Origin: Acinetobacter genomosp. 15BJ
GTDB lineage: Bacteria > Pseudomonadota > Gammaproteobacteria > Pseudomonadales > Moraxellaceae
Length of the DNA: 64,000 nt
Direction: 5' to 3'
Assembly (NCBI RefSeq): GCF_000400715.1
Contig: NZ_KE007347.1
Coordinates: forward strand, 565,635 to 629,634
Under the pieces are notes generated by a model. That model made no database searches. It was not told the DNA's origin and saw only the letters and a program-made list of their open reading frames with translations. The translations under genes and the position numbers were made by a program. How positions within the stretch are numbered: position 1 is the first letter of the stretch; the number at the start of each line of letters is the position of its first letter. Positions 55,825 to 64,000 of this stretch are shown piece by piece.

Positions 55825-57531
55825 TCATTCTACAAGCATTTCAGGCGAAAGTGTTTGTATTGCTTGATAATGTGATAAAAATATTTGACCTGTAAGCTCA
55901 TTTTTTAGTTGGGATTTACATAGTCGCTCCATAACAGGGCTCTTCACTTCGGATAGATGCAATTGAATAGTCAACTGAGCCAATTCTCGATTTAGGTCTT
56001 CTAACATTTCTAATGCACTGAGATCGATATTGCTAATGCTTGAGCAATTGATCACAACATGTTGCAACAGCGAATTCTGGCTAACCTCTGTAATCACATG
56101 ACCTTTCAGAACATGCGCATTTAAAAAGTTGAGGTTTTCATCAACACGGAAAGAAGCCACAGCTGGTGATGTAATGACATTGTAATTTGAGATATTTCTA
56201 AAGTGTTGAGTTCCTTCAATTAAACCAATGACAGCAATATGAGGGCGGCTGATACGCCAAAGCAGTAGAATAAAGGTCAGTACAATACCAATGATCAGTC
56301 CAGTTGAAATATCTATACAGGTCACACCAAAGAAGGTAACCCACATTGCCAGTCCGTCAGCTTTTGAATATTTCCATGTTTCAAGAAATGGAGTTAGGGT
56401 CACCAACTTCCAGATAGAGACAAAAATTGTGGCAGCTAATACAGCGAGAGGCAGGTTTTGAAAGAAGCCTGTAAAGTAAAGGCTGACTGCAATCATCAAT
56501 AAAGATGAAATAACACCAGACATCGGGGTTTTTGCCCCTGCATCAGCATTGACAACAGTACGGGATAGGCTGCCAGAAACTGCAAAACCGGAATTAAATC
56601 CCGCAGCAATATTGGCTAAGCCTAAAGCAATCAGTTCTTGGTTACTGTCTAAGTCATCGCGTTTTTGTAGTGCTGTGGCTTGCGCAATGGCCAGTGATTC
56701 TACAAAGCTAATCATTGCAATCATAAATGCGCTTGGTAGCAGTTGAAGAATCAACTCAGTGTTCCAAGTTGGGAAATGAAAATTAGGTAGGCCTGTTGGA
56801 ATGACACCAACAGTTTTGATTGCCTGATCATCGTTTCCAATAAAGGTGATGACTGCGATAGAGAGCAAAACCAGTAATAAAGGTAATATTTTGTTCAGAA
56901 AACTGGATCGAATCAGTTTCGGAAGCATAAACAGGAGTAAAACAGAAATTAGCCCAAAGCTTATGCCAGTCAAAGTAACTTGGTTCAAGTTTTGAGATAA
57001 GCTCAGTAAAAACTCAGGAATATTGCCTGCTTGCAACGGAATATCCAATAAAAACTTAAATTGTCCTAAGGCGATCAGTAACGCAGAAGCAATGATAAAA
57101 CTTTGAATAACAGGATGACTAATTAGCTGAATAAGAAAACCGAAACGCAATAAACCTAAAAGTAGAGAAATGATTCCAACAAGTAGCGCTAATAAGTAAG
57201 CAGCTTCGATATAGGCAGTTGATCCAGCAGCGAATAGCGGGTCGAGCGCTGTAAATACCATCATCGAAATAATGGCGACAGGACCAATGGAAAGGGTGGT
57301 ACTACTTCCTGTAAAGGCATAGACAATCATGGGCAATATACTGGCGTATATCCCCATAATTGGCGGAAGCCCTGCCAGCATGGCATAAGCCATACCTTGT
57401 GGTACCAACATAGCCAATACAATGCAGGCTGCAATCAGATCAGACTTTAGGCTGGAAAGCTGATAATGATTTAACCATTTTCGCGCAGGAAAAAGTTTAG
57501 ATAGGTATAGGTTTAGCAATTTCATGCGCAA
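55825..57531 (-). CDS. SulP family anion transporter with STAS domain
   Basis: 568 aa. The N-terminal 420 residues contain about 12 membrane helices with the SulP signature (PQGMAYAMLAGLPPIMGIYASILPMIVYAFTG, in parts) and ANIAAGFNSGFAVSGSLSRT. Residues about 460-560 are a STAS domain (VVINCSSISNIDLSALEMLEDL). Substrate probably sulfate, bicarbonate or another small anion. It lies 74 bp downstream of an ArsR-type gene on the same strand and is probably controlled by it. Confidence 0.93.
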   Translation of the reverse strand: MRMKLLNLYLSKLFPARKWLNHYQLSSLKSDLIAACIVLAMLVPQGMAYAMLAGLPPIMGIYASILPMIVYAFTGSSTTLSIGPVAIISMMVFTALDPLFAAGSTAYIEAAYLLALLVGIISLLLGLLRFGFLIQLISHPVIQSFIIASALLIALGQFKFLLDIPLQAGNIPEFLLSLSQNLNQVTLTGISFGLISVLLLFMLPKLIRSSFLNKILPLLLVLLSIAVITFIGNDDQAIKTVGVIPTGLPNFHFPTWNTELILQLLPSAFMIAMISFVESLAIAQATALQKRDDLDSNQELIALGLANIAAGFNSGFAVSGSLSRTVVNADAGAKTPMSGVISSLLMIAVSLYFTGFFQNLPLAVLAATIFVSIWKLVTLTPFLETWKYSKADGLAMWVTFFGVTCIDISTGLIIGIVLTFILLLWRISRPHIAVIGLIEGTQHFRNISNYNVITSPAVASFRVDENLNFLNAHVLKGHVITEVSQNSLLQHVVINCSSISNIDLSALEMLEDLNRELAQLTIQLHLSEVKSPVMERLCKSQLKNELTGQIFLSHYQAIQTLSPEMLVE

Positions 57532-57605
57532 TAGTCTAAATCATAAATTTATATATATTATGCAGAAAAAATGCTAAAGAGGATACGATTGAATTTTTTT
57601 GAGAA

Positions 57606-57917
57606 TTATGTGTGAGGGCAGTAATGCTCATACAGCGTGTTCAAAACCACTTGCAACTTCGGATCTAAAATTGAGTAAAAAATTTGTTTGCCATCGCGAC
57701 GGGTAGAAACAACATTACTTTTTCTTAACATCATCAATTGCTGTGAAAGCGTAGGTTGGAAGATTTGGGTCAATTCTTCAATTTGTGAAACATTAAGTTC
57801 TTGTTTAGCCAAATGACACAAAATAATTAAACGATCAGTATTTGCCAGAGATTTCAGTACAGTCACAATTGTACCAGCAGACTCTCTCATGGCGTCGATC
57901 TCGAAATCCTTTTGCAT
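57606..57917 (-). CDS. ArsR family regulator, BigR/SqrR-like two-cysteine sensor
   Basis: 103-residue winged-helix regulator (LKSLANTDRLIILCHLAKQE...QPTLSQQLMMLRKSNVVSTRRDGKQIFYSI). Two cysteines, Cys34 (IILCHLA) and Cys100 (EHYCPHT), match the positions of the dithiol pair that BigR, SqrR and YgaV use to sense persulfide or sulfide; the metal-binding CxC of ArsR proper is missing. It probably represses itself and the SulP gene until sulfide stress. Sensor type is inferred from the cysteines. Confidence 0.85.
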   Translation of the reverse strand: MQKDFEIDAMRESAGTIVTVLKSLANTDRLIILCHLAKQELNVSQIEELTQIFQPTLSQQLMMLRKSNVVSTRRDGKQIFYSILDPKLQVVLNTLYEHYCPHT

Positions 57918-58231
57918 GCATATACTCTCTAGGTTACAGCCGAGGCTAGTATAAAGTCACGCAATGAAAAAATTGTAGTAAAACTGAATAATTGCAATGG
58001 TTTTTTATGAAAATGTATATCAGTAAAAGTGATAAATGGGTGTTATACTGTGGAATAATCGGTTATTTGTGGGATATCTGTGATTAATTTCGCATTATTG
58101 TGATTTTGAGAGATTTATATCCAGTTTAAAGTCATTATGATTCGATATCGTTTGATTTATTTTTTAAAAATACTAAATAATAAAATTAAGTGGTTAATAT
58201 AATTAATGAATATAAAAAACTAAAAAAAAGA
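57918..58231. other. Intergenic region upstream of the ArsR gene
   Basis: About 310 bp of AT-rich DNA. The ArsR promoter must lie at its left end; TATACT and AGTATA, 33 bp apart end to end near 57920-57952, form a loose dyad. No gene was seen. Confidence 0.35.
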
Positions 58232-58259
58232 TTGTGCTTTACAAAAAAACATATATAAT
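58232..58259 (+). promoter_or_regulatory. Strong promoter of an apparently non-coding unit
   Basis: TTGTGC at 58232-58237 and consensus TATAAT at 58254-58259 with a 16-bp spacer. Transcription should begin near 58266. Confidence 0.65.
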
Positions 58260-58265
58260 GAGAAA

Positions 58266-58410
58266 CAAGACAGAACGATCTGTCTGCATAAGAAGGATCG
58301 GAAGTGCGAAAGTGCAACCGCCAGAGGGTAATAATATTTATTATTCTTTTTACACTCAGACGCAAGCGTGAGCCACAATAATAACTATAAATCACGCTTT
58401 ATTTTTTTAT
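58266..58410 (+). ncRNA. Candidate small RNA, about 145 nt
   Basis: The unit starts at the promoter above and ends at a hairpin terminator (AGCGTGA 58365-58371 with TCACGCT 58392-58398, then TTATTTTTTT). No frame with a ribosome binding site lies inside. The 5' end is a perfect dyad AGACAG-N6-CTGTCT at 58268-58285, which may be an RNA hairpin with an ACGA loop or a TetR-type operator at +1. A second AT-rich hairpin with TTTTT at 58331-58351 may be an early stop. The middle is a GC-richer island (GGAAGTGCGAAAGTGCAACC), unlike its surroundings. Confidence 0.45.
58268..58285. promoter_or_regulatory. 18-bp dyad, TetR-operator-like
   Basis: AGACAG AACGAT CTGTCT at the predicted transcription start. 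Placement over +1 fits a repressor site; the TetR gene at 58483 is the nearest candidate regulator. It could equally be the first hairpin of the RNA. Confidence 0.5.
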
Positions 58411-58440
58411 GCAATGATACCTGATTTTTCAAACACTTTT

Positions 58441-58478
58441 TATAAAAAGATATCCCTTTATAAATAAAGGGATATTTC
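58441..58478 (-). terminator. Terminator of the TetR gene
   Basis: AATATCCCTTTAT / ATAAAGGGATATC on the reverse strand, then TTTTTATA. Confidence 0.8.
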
Positions 58479-58482
58479 GTAT

Positions 58483-59049
58483 TTATGCCAAAGCTTTTTC
58501 AAAACTGATCAAATGCTCTACGCGCTTCCAGTATTCATCCATTTCAACCGCATGTTTGTTGACATGGGCTTGAATGGTCATGCCATCTAAAATGCTGACA
58601 ATCAATGTTGCAAGATGAGTCGGGTTACGAATATCCAAACTTTTCAACAAGTTTTCAATTAAAGCTGTTAACCAAATTTTGTATTGGGTAGCAGGTTGCA
58701 AAGTAGAAGGATAAATTTTAATCACTTCTTCTAAAGCTTTCTGAAACATACAGCCATTAAAATCTTCGCTGTTAAACCAGGCCGCATACCATCCAAAGAT
58801 TGCTTTAAGTTGGTCAAGATGATCATCTGGATCACATTCTGCCAAAGTTGCATTTAAAGAAGTTTGGAGATTAATGTTACGTTGCACTAAGCATTCTTCA
58901 ATTAACTTTTCCTTTGAAGGGAAGTATTTGTAGAAAGTCATTTTTGCAACGCCCGATTCACTAATGATTCGATCTACACCGATCGAGTTATAGCTATGCG
59001 AATTAAAAAGTCTTAATGCAGTGGTAATAATATCTTCTTTTTTTGACAT
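58483..59049 (-). CDS. TetR family regulator
   Basis: 188 aa. N-terminal helix-turn-helix (SIGVDRIISESGVAKMTFYKYFPSKEKLI) in the standard TetR position; the C-terminal ligand domain is distinct (FGWYAAWFNSEDFNGCMFQKALEE), seen in the group that regulates detoxification and efflux genes. The nearest gene it might control is unclear; a dyad operator lies 200 bp downstream at 58268. Cytoplasmic dimer. Confidence 0.9.
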   Translation of the reverse strand: MSKKEDIITTALRLFNSHSYNSIGVDRIISESGVAKMTFYKYFPSKEKLIEECLVQRNINLQTSLNATLAECDPDDHLDQLKAIFGWYAAWFNSEDFNGCMFQKALEEVIKIYPSTLQPATQYKIWLTALIENLLKSLDIRNPTHLATLIVSILDGMTIQAHVNKHAVEMDEYWKRVEHLISFEKALA

Positions 59050-59524
59050 ACAACGCCTCTAGTTCGCCCATCGCCAAGAGCATCATGTTGCATTTCATCA
59101 TGCAATTTTGGCAGGGATTTTACATGGTATTTTGAAAATATCATAGGAAAAAATAACATTATTCATTTAAATGATTCTTTTGTCCGTATTTTCAAGTACA
59201 GGGTTTGAAAATAATGTTTATATCTATAGAAAATAACTATTAATAAAATCTTAAAATACGATAAAAGATTAGAATAACTTAAATTTATTTGATTCGTGAT
59301 TATTCATCTAATTGTTTTCAAAGGATAACTGGTTTTATGAGGTGTTTAGATTTAATTATGAGAGTTATGTTGAGATTTATTCTTGTTTGTAGATTTGTGT
59401 ATATTTAAACAACGGTTCTACTTTTAATGCTTGCTCAGGACTCTATTTTGAATAAATACATAATATAAAAGCCAGTTAGTTATAGTTAAAATAAATAACT
59501 GACTTTCATCGTATAATTTCTATT
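59050..59524. other. Intergenic region upstream of the TetR gene
   Basis: About 475 bp, AT-rich. It holds the TetR promoter. A 23-codon hydrophobic frame at about 59338-59409 lacks a ribosome binding site and is not called. Confidence 0.4.
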
Positions 59525-60046
59525 TTAAGATTTGTTTTGTTGCAATGGTAGTGTTGCAATTAGCTTTATAAAATTATGGTAAAGCATCGATTGCTGGCTT
59601 GAGGTATAGACTGAACGTTTGATGTTGCCTTTATCTGTTTCGATCGAAAGTTCGACATTTTTTGCTTTTTTCAGCTCGTAAAGGAATGTACTTGGCAGAA
59701 TGAAGCTATTCGATGAGCGTCTTGGAATGAGTCGATTGATGTCTTTTTGCTGTGTTGGACCAACTGGCTGATAAGTAAAAGTCTTATCATCGATTAAGAA
59801 AGTGAGGCTTTTGATATCATAATAATCATAGCTACTGTTGAGTACAGTCTCGACTCTTAATTGCTCTTTGTGTTGTTTATCCCATTCAACAAAAACATTC
59901 GGGCAAAGTTCATTGGCTTTGCAGTTCAAAGAGCCTGCGGTTGCGAGATTGTCTGTTGAGTTGGCAGAAGAGTCAGGTAAGGTCGCGCAGCCACTCATCA
60001 CAATACAAAGGCTCAGTAAACTTAAAGTTTTTTTCTTCTTTTTAAC
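59525..60046 (-). CDS. Lipoprotein without an ordinary start codon
   Basis: The first legal start is a GTG at 60001, leaving only three residues before a Cys in a lipobox (VMSGC). In the same frame upstream, back to 60046, the codons read a perfect lipoprotein signal, KKKKKTLSLLSLCIVMSGC, preceded by GTT and then a TAG. The real start was probably an ATG or GTG at the GTT codon (60044-60046), now altered, or a rare start is used. The mature part (about 150 aa, Cys pair CKANELC) is unknown. It follows the amide hydrolase gene by about 30-70 bp. Confidence 0.6.
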   Translation of the reverse strand, partial: VKKKKKTLSLLSLCIVMSGCATLPDSSANSTDNLATAGSLNCKANELCPNVFVEWDKQHKEQLRVETVLNSSYDYYDIKSLTFLIDDKTFTYQPVGPTQQKDINRLIPRRSSNSFILPSTFLYELKKAKNVELSIETDKGNIKRSVYTSSQQSMLYHNFIKLIATLPLQQNKS

Positions 60047-60074
60047 TCTCTAGGATGTACTCAATATTTCAGTG

Positions 60075-61130
60075 TTAATGATGTAGTTGTGGACCAAGAA
60101 ATTCAAATGGTTTTGATATCTTAAATTGATCGGTTGCATCACCAGCAAAAGTATTTTGTTGATCTTTGCCAAGATCAAGTTTACGCGTTAAACCATCTCT
60201 AAAGTTAATTTTCTTTAAATCTACCCAAAATACATTGGGGGAAACTGCAGATTCAAAGAAATAAAGTTGTTGTTTGTGGTCTGCAACAGTTCGCCAGCGT
60301 GTAGATGAAATGTTTGGTTCTTCCGCTGTATTGAGGCCATAAGGAACGGATGCATTACGAATCACACTAAAAACAGAAGCCAAGGCATCTTTAGGATTGT
60401 CATTTTTGGGAATCGCATTGATATAAAAAGAGGCGCGTGCAAATCGGTCAGCAGCACGATTGGTTCCTGGTAACATGACTGTTCCGCCAATTTGTTGCCA
60501 GTAAGTGTTGAGTGCCAGTTGTTGATCAAATATTGGCGAGTTAGTCATGACTTGATATTTTTTATTGTGATGAATGACTTGCTTGCCCCCAATATATTCG
60601 ATAATGGCGCTATCACCGGTTTTGTCAGAAATAGATAAATGCAATGTCGCGAGGCGTTGTTCGCCTGGCACACTATCAGTAATCAAATCAAAAGGTTCTT
60701 TTTCTAAGGCACTGACAGCTTCTGCAACGCTTGCATAATTGTCGAGCACATATTGCGCCCAAGCAGAAATACTGAGTTGTGGTTTTTTAGATTGTTTTGT
60801 GTCTGGATATTGAGATTCAACCAACCATAATACATTGGCAACCAATCCTGCTTCATTCATACCATCAGTCGTTGAAATATCATAACCTGTGGCAATCACA
60901 CTGCCGTATTTGGCTTTCCATTTTAGAGATTTTGGCCCCGCATTGCTGTCTCGAAGTACACCACTTGGTAAAATCCAAAGATTAGTGCCGACATCAACCT
61001 TCCAATCCATGGATCGGGCGGTAATGATATGGTCATTATTGCCCAAATAGACTGCACGGGTGCAGGCTTGGCTGGTTTGTAGAATGAAAGAGGATGCGAG
61101 AAAGGAAAAACATAATATTTTTTTAAACAC
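60075..61130 (-). CDS. Choloylglycine hydrolase/linear amide C-N hydrolase family protein, exported
   Basis: The GTG at 61130, preceded by AAGGAGTACCACTT, starts a signal peptide (VFKKILCFSFLASSF...SQA) directly before Cys, which becomes the N-terminal nucleophile of this Ntn-hydrolase. The domain shows ACTRAVYLGNNDHIITARSMDW, ATGYDISTTDGMNEAGLVAN and VMTNSPIFDQQL, typical of penicillin V acylase/bile salt hydrolase relatives. Periplasmic. Substrates may include N-acyl amides such as acyl-homoserine lactones; not determined by sequence. Confidence 0.9.
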   Translation of the reverse strand: MFKKILCFSFLASSFILQTSQACTRAVYLGNNDHIITARSMDWKVDVGTNLWILPSGVLRDSNAGPKSLKWKAKYGSVIATGYDISTTDGMNEAGLVANVLWLVESQYPDTKQSKKPQLSISAWAQYVLDNYASVAEAVSALEKEPFDLITDSVPGEQRLATLHLSISDKTGDSAIIEYIGGKQVIHHNKKYQVMTNSPIFDQQLALNTYWQQIGGTVMLPGTNRAADRFARASFYINAIPKNDNPKDALASVFSVIRNASVPYGLNTAEEPNISSTRWRTVADHKQQLYFFESAVSPNVFWVDLKKINFRDGLTRKLDLGKDQQNTFAGDATDQFKISKPFEFLGPQLHH

Positions 61131-61328
61131 AAGTGGTACTCCTTGCTGTTGTATCAAAGTGATTTCTATCAAATATTTTTATAATGACTTGGCTTTAGTC
61201 TATTAAAAAAAAATTCTTATTCAAGCATTAAAATGTAATCATTATAAAAAGTAGGGTTTTATTTTTTGATCTGGAGTTTAGGTAAATGTGGATAGAGATT
61301 AATCTCTATCCACAGAGAAATGAATGTT

Positions 61329-62495
61329 CTAGTTTTCGTTTGGCGGTAATAACATCACAACGGCGGTATTAAGCAGCGTTGTGATATCTTCTAGAATCTC
61401 AACTTGATTAAATCGGTCACCCAGCAAGAGGCTTTCACCATCTGCAATTTGCTTCAAAAATGGAATAAACGTTTCTGATACGCAAACGGTATCGCCATTT
61501 GCCCAAAACTCAAGAGACTCATCTTGTTTTCTGTAAAGCAAACGAGAGGCAGGTTCTAGAATAATTTGATAATCCGCACCAATAATCTCGGCAACATCAT
61601 TAGCATCAACCTCTTCAGGTTCTGGAATGTTGTTTGGATAGCTTGCTTCGCTCATATAGGCCATGATCGCTGCATCAAATTCAGGTGCCTGAGTGAGGTA
61701 ATCAAGTAATTGAGCCTTTAAATATGAGAACTCAGTACTGTTAATTTCCCCTAGATGTGCTGTTTGCTGGCGCGCAATATCGATCAATGGATTTTTAAGT
61801 AAAGTATTTTCTGCAAATTTATCACTAACTTGATCAATCATTTCTGAGAGGTTTGGCATGCGGAAGCCAAAAGAGTAGGTTAAGCAATCATCTTCAGCCA
61901 CACCATAATGCGCAAGGCCTGGTGGTACATAGAGCAAATCACCTGGTGCAAGGACTTCATCAAATTGAATATCTAATTCAGCTAAGAGCTTCAGCGGTTG
62001 ATCTGGCAAAAATTCAGTTGATTCATCGCACATTTGCCCCAATTGCCAACGGCGATGTCCATGGCCTTGCACCAAGAACACATCATAAAAATCGAAGTGC
62101 TTACCAACAGAGCCGCCTTTAGGTGCGTAAGACACCATGATGTCGTCGCGGCGCCATTGAGGGATAAATGGAAACTTTTTCCAAAGTTCTGAAATATCAA
62201 ATGAATAATGGTCAACTGCTTGAACCAAAAGTGTCCAAAGATTCGGCAGCTTTTGGAAATCACCTTTGGTTAAAGGCGATGATTTCACATGCCACTCATT
62301 TGGATTTTTATTCTTTTGACGGATCAAGCGGGCAGTGACATCCTCTTCCAATGCCAGTTCCTGTACATCTGTTGGTTCTAATAAGCCGATAATTTCAGGC
62401 ATTGCATTACGGACCAGCAACGGCTTTTTCTGCCAATATTCACTAAGAAATTGTTCTGCGCTAATGCCGCCGAGTACCGTTAAAGATTGAGACAT
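61329..62495 (-). CDS. roxA: Ribosomal protein uL16 3-hydroxylase (JmjC oxygenase)
   Basis: 388 aa from ATG 62495. The JmjC Fe(II) triad is seen: His133 and Asp135 (GKHFDFYDVFLVQG) and His196 (PPGLAHYGVA). Further signatures are EYWQKKPLLVRNA at the start and SYGFR-like TYSFGFRMP. YcfD/RoxA hydroxylates an arginine of ribosomal protein uL16 with 2-oxoglutarate. The C-terminal winged-helix part fits. Divergent from dnaX. Confidence 0.93.
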   Translation of the reverse strand: MSQSLTVLGGISAEQFLSEYWQKKPLLVRNAMPEIIGLLEPTDVQELALEEDVTARLIRQKNKNPNEWHVKSSPLTKGDFQKLPNLWTLLVQAVDHYSFDISELWKKFPFIPQWRRDDIMVSYAPKGGSVGKHFDFYDVFLVQGHGHRRWQLGQMCDESTEFLPDQPLKLLAELDIQFDEVLAPGDLLYVPPGLAHYGVAEDDCLTYSFGFRMPNLSEMIDQVSDKFAENTLLKNPLIDIARQQTAHLGEINSTEFSYLKAQLLDYLTQAPEFDAAIMAYMSEASYPNNIPEPEEVDANDVAEIIGADYQIILEPASRLLYRKQDESLEFWANGDTVCVSETFIPFLKQIADGESLLLGDRFNQVEILEDITTLLNTAVVMLLPPNEN

Positions 62496-62697
62496 GGGAA
62501 ATAAAACCAACAACACATAAATTAGTGCGTATTCTCCCTTGAGTTGAATATTGGTGCAAGTGTTGTCTGAATGTGATGAAAAGCTCGGAAATAGCCATTA
62601 AAAGTGCAGCAATGTATTTAATCTTGATCAATTAGAAGCGGATTCATTCACAGACTTTCAAAAAAACAGTATGCTTAAGATGCAAAAAGGAGCATTC

Positions 62698-64000
62698 ATG
62701 TATCAAGTACTGGCAAGAAAATACCGTCCACGTAATTTCAATGAGTTAGTGGGGCAAAACCACGTTTCTCGTGCTTTAACCAGCGCATTAGAACGTGGGC
62801 GTTTGCATCATGCCTACTTGTTTACTGGAACGCGTGGTGTCGGTAAAACCACGATTGCCCGTATTTTAGCCAAATGTTTGAACTGCGAGACAGGCGTGAC
62901 TTCAACGCCGTGTGAAGTCTGTACAACCTGTAAGGCCGTAAATGAAGGTCGTTTTATTGATTTAATTGAAATCGATGCGGCATCACGAACCAAGGTTGAG
63001 GATACCCGCGAGTTACTCGACAATGTGCCTTATGCGCCAACGCAGGGTCGCTTCAAAGTTTATCTGATCGATGAAGTGCATATGCTTTCAACGCATTCAT
63101 TCAATGCCTTGCTCAAAACACTCGAAGAACCACCTGAGCATGTGAAGTTCCTCTTTGCAACGACAGATCCACAAAAACTGCCTATTACTGTCATCTCGCG
63201 CTGTTTGCAATTTACCTTACGTCCTTTGGCTGTTGATGAAATTACAGAGCATTTGACAGCAATTTTAAATAAAGAGCATATCGAAGCCGATCAAGATGCG
63301 ATTTGGCAAATTGCAGAATCTGCACAAGGTTCATTACGTGATGCATTGTCTTTAACAGACCAAGCAATCGCCTATGGTCAGGGTGCAGTCCATCATCAAG
63401 ATGTTAAAGATATGCTCGGTTTGATTGACCGAACCATTATTTATGATTTGATTTTGGCAATTCATCAAAATCAGCAAGCACGGGTAAGTCAGTTACTTCT
63501 ACAATTTAGACAGCAAGCTTTAGACGTGTCTTTGGTTTTGGATCAATTGGTTTCTATCTTGCATGAACTGGCATTGTTGCAATACTTGCCTGATCTTGCA
63601 CTGAAATATAGTGAAGAAATCAACCAGAAGATTCTGCAACTGTCGAAACTCATTTCTGCTCAAGATTTGCAGTTGTATTATCAAATTGCCTGTAAAGGTC
63701 GAACTGAGTTGCAACTTGCAGTGACGCAAGAGCAAGGCTTTGAAATGACGGTGTTGCGTTTATTAGCGTTTAGACCGATGAGCTTAAATGAAGTCACTGT
63801 AAGTGCAACACCTGTTACACAGATTGCAGTACCTGAAGTGCGTCAACCAGTACAAGATTTAAGTACAGAAAATCAGCTTGCAGTTCAGCAAGAAACGGTT
63901 AGCGTTGAACCTGAACCTGAACCTGAACCTGAACCTGAACCTGAACCTGAACCTGAACCTGAACCTGAACCTGAACCTGAACCTGAACCTGAACCTGAAC
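62698..64000 (+). CDS. dnaX: DNA polymerase III subunits gamma/tau (partial, 3' end beyond window)
   Basis: Clamp-loader ATPase. ATG at 62698 with AAAAAGGAG upstream. The N-terminus MYQVLARKYRPRNFNELVGQ is typical; Walker A is GTRGVGKTT (about residues 43-51); four zinc-binding cysteines lie in CLNCETG...CEVCTTC; Walker B is LIDEVHML; the sensor/arginine-finger region is VISRC. After about residue 370 a linker begins, and from 63907 the frame enters a GAACCT hexamer repeat encoding (Glu-Pro)n that continues to the window edge. The tau-specific domains are outside. Confidence 0.96.
   Translation, partial: MYQVLARKYRPRNFNELVGQNHVSRALTSALERGRLHHAYLFTGTRGVGKTTIARILAKCLNCETGVTSTPCEVCTTCKAVNEGRFIDLIEIDAASRTKVEDTRELLDNVPYAPTQGRFKVYLIDEVHMLSTHSFNALLKTLEEPPEHVKFLFATTDPQKLPITVISRCLQFTLRPLAVDEITEHLTAILNKEHIEADQDAIWQIAESAQGSLRDALSLTDQAIAYGQGAVHHQDVKDMLGLIDRTIIYDLILAIHQNQQARVSQLLLQFRQQALDVSLVLDQLVSILHELALLQYLPDLALKYSEEINQKILQLSKLISAQDLQLYYQIACKGRTELQLAVTQEQGFEMTVLRLLAFRPMSLNEVTVSATPVTQIAVPEVRQPVQDLSTENQLAVQQETVSVEPEPEPEPEPEPEPEPEPEPEPEPEPEPEPE
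63907..64000 (+). repeat. GAACCT hexamer tandem repeat inside dnaX
   Basis: Fifteen complete perfect GAACCT units plus four bases, running off the window. In frame it encodes alternating Glu and Pro. The six-base unit keeps the reading frame for any copy number. Confidence 0.97.

Noticed and set aside
58186..58395. 69-aa reverse frame across the small RNA unit
   Set aside because: It runs against a promoter, dyad and terminator on the other strand and has no ribosome binding site or coding-like composition.
58266..58410. Guanidine-II (mini-ykkC) riboswitch
   Set aside because: The first hairpin has an ACGA loop on a 7-bp stem, as that motif requires, but no second ACGR hairpin is present and no transporter or carboxylase gene follows on that strand.
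59338..59409. 23-residue hydrophobic frame
   Set aside because: Too short, without ribosome binding site or terminator; expected by chance in AT-rich DNA.

Overview
The window looks like a chromosomal segment of an Acinetobacter species (Gammaproteobacteria, Moraxellaceae). The DNA is AT-rich, and many families are in the form usual for that genus: a PutA without an N-terminal ribbon-helix-helix domain next to a divergent Lrp-type regulator, paired small cold-shock genes, FxsA, a PuuB-like oxidase, RoxA, and many short lineage-restricted hypothetical proteins. No insertion sequence, CRISPR array or rRNA operon was seen. The genus call is inference from gene content, not from a marker search.

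Layout. 1-1166: the end of a type 1 fimbrial operon (pilin, then the first codons of a likely chaperone). 1167-6166: two small unknown genes, bioB, queG, nnr and ruvC. 6422-6606: a single initiator tRNA with its own promoter. 7070-8336: two cold-shock genes and a possible 43-residue membrane peptide. 8530-17973: mostly housekeeping genes (PuuB-like oxidase, DUF333/I78 lipoprotein, fxsA, metK, tkt, OsmC, YceI) with several small unknowns.

18041-23706 is a very reduced prophage: a CI/LexA-type repressor, a Cro-like gene, three regularly spaced operator-like sites between them and two related sites beyond the repressor, a possible late regulator, tandem terminators, a holin-like protein, a GH19-like endolysin and a tailspike interrupted by an in-frame UGA. 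Integrase, replication, packaging and head genes are absent. Directly next to it, 23723-26827 is an accessory block: a TopAI (YjhX) toxin homologue, followed by an HD-phosphohydrolase fused to a GNAT domain in the position expected for the YjhQ antitoxin, with a 58-bp near-perfect palindrome between them; then a membrane-anchored LRAT-like protein and a secreted phosphodiester glycosidase. The toxin/fusion module is the best candidate for an undescribed system here.

27356-42371: trmA, GrpB-like, the proline catabolism block (putA, Lrp-type regulator, putP), aspA, a secreted LPMO with a chitin-binding tail, gcvH, an AraC regulator, and a translationally coupled ABC exporter/MaoC pair. 42372-47588: small unknown genes, two decayed reading frames, a diiron metal-dependent hydrolase family protein and an outer-membrane barrel. 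47774-49645: a large phage-tail-like TIM-barrel protein without phage neighbours. 49906-57917: a lipoprotein, an orphan LptA-like protein, MscS, the tight sstT-DUF1275-DUF2058 cluster, and a SulP transporter behind an ArsR regulator with a persulfide-sensor-like cysteine pair. 58232-58410: an apparently non-coding transcription unit. 58483-64000: TetR, a lipoprotein with no ordinary start codon, a choloylglycine-hydrolase-family enzyme, roxA, and the first 1.3 kb of dnaX, which runs off the window inside a GAACCT hexamer repeat encoding Glu-Pro.
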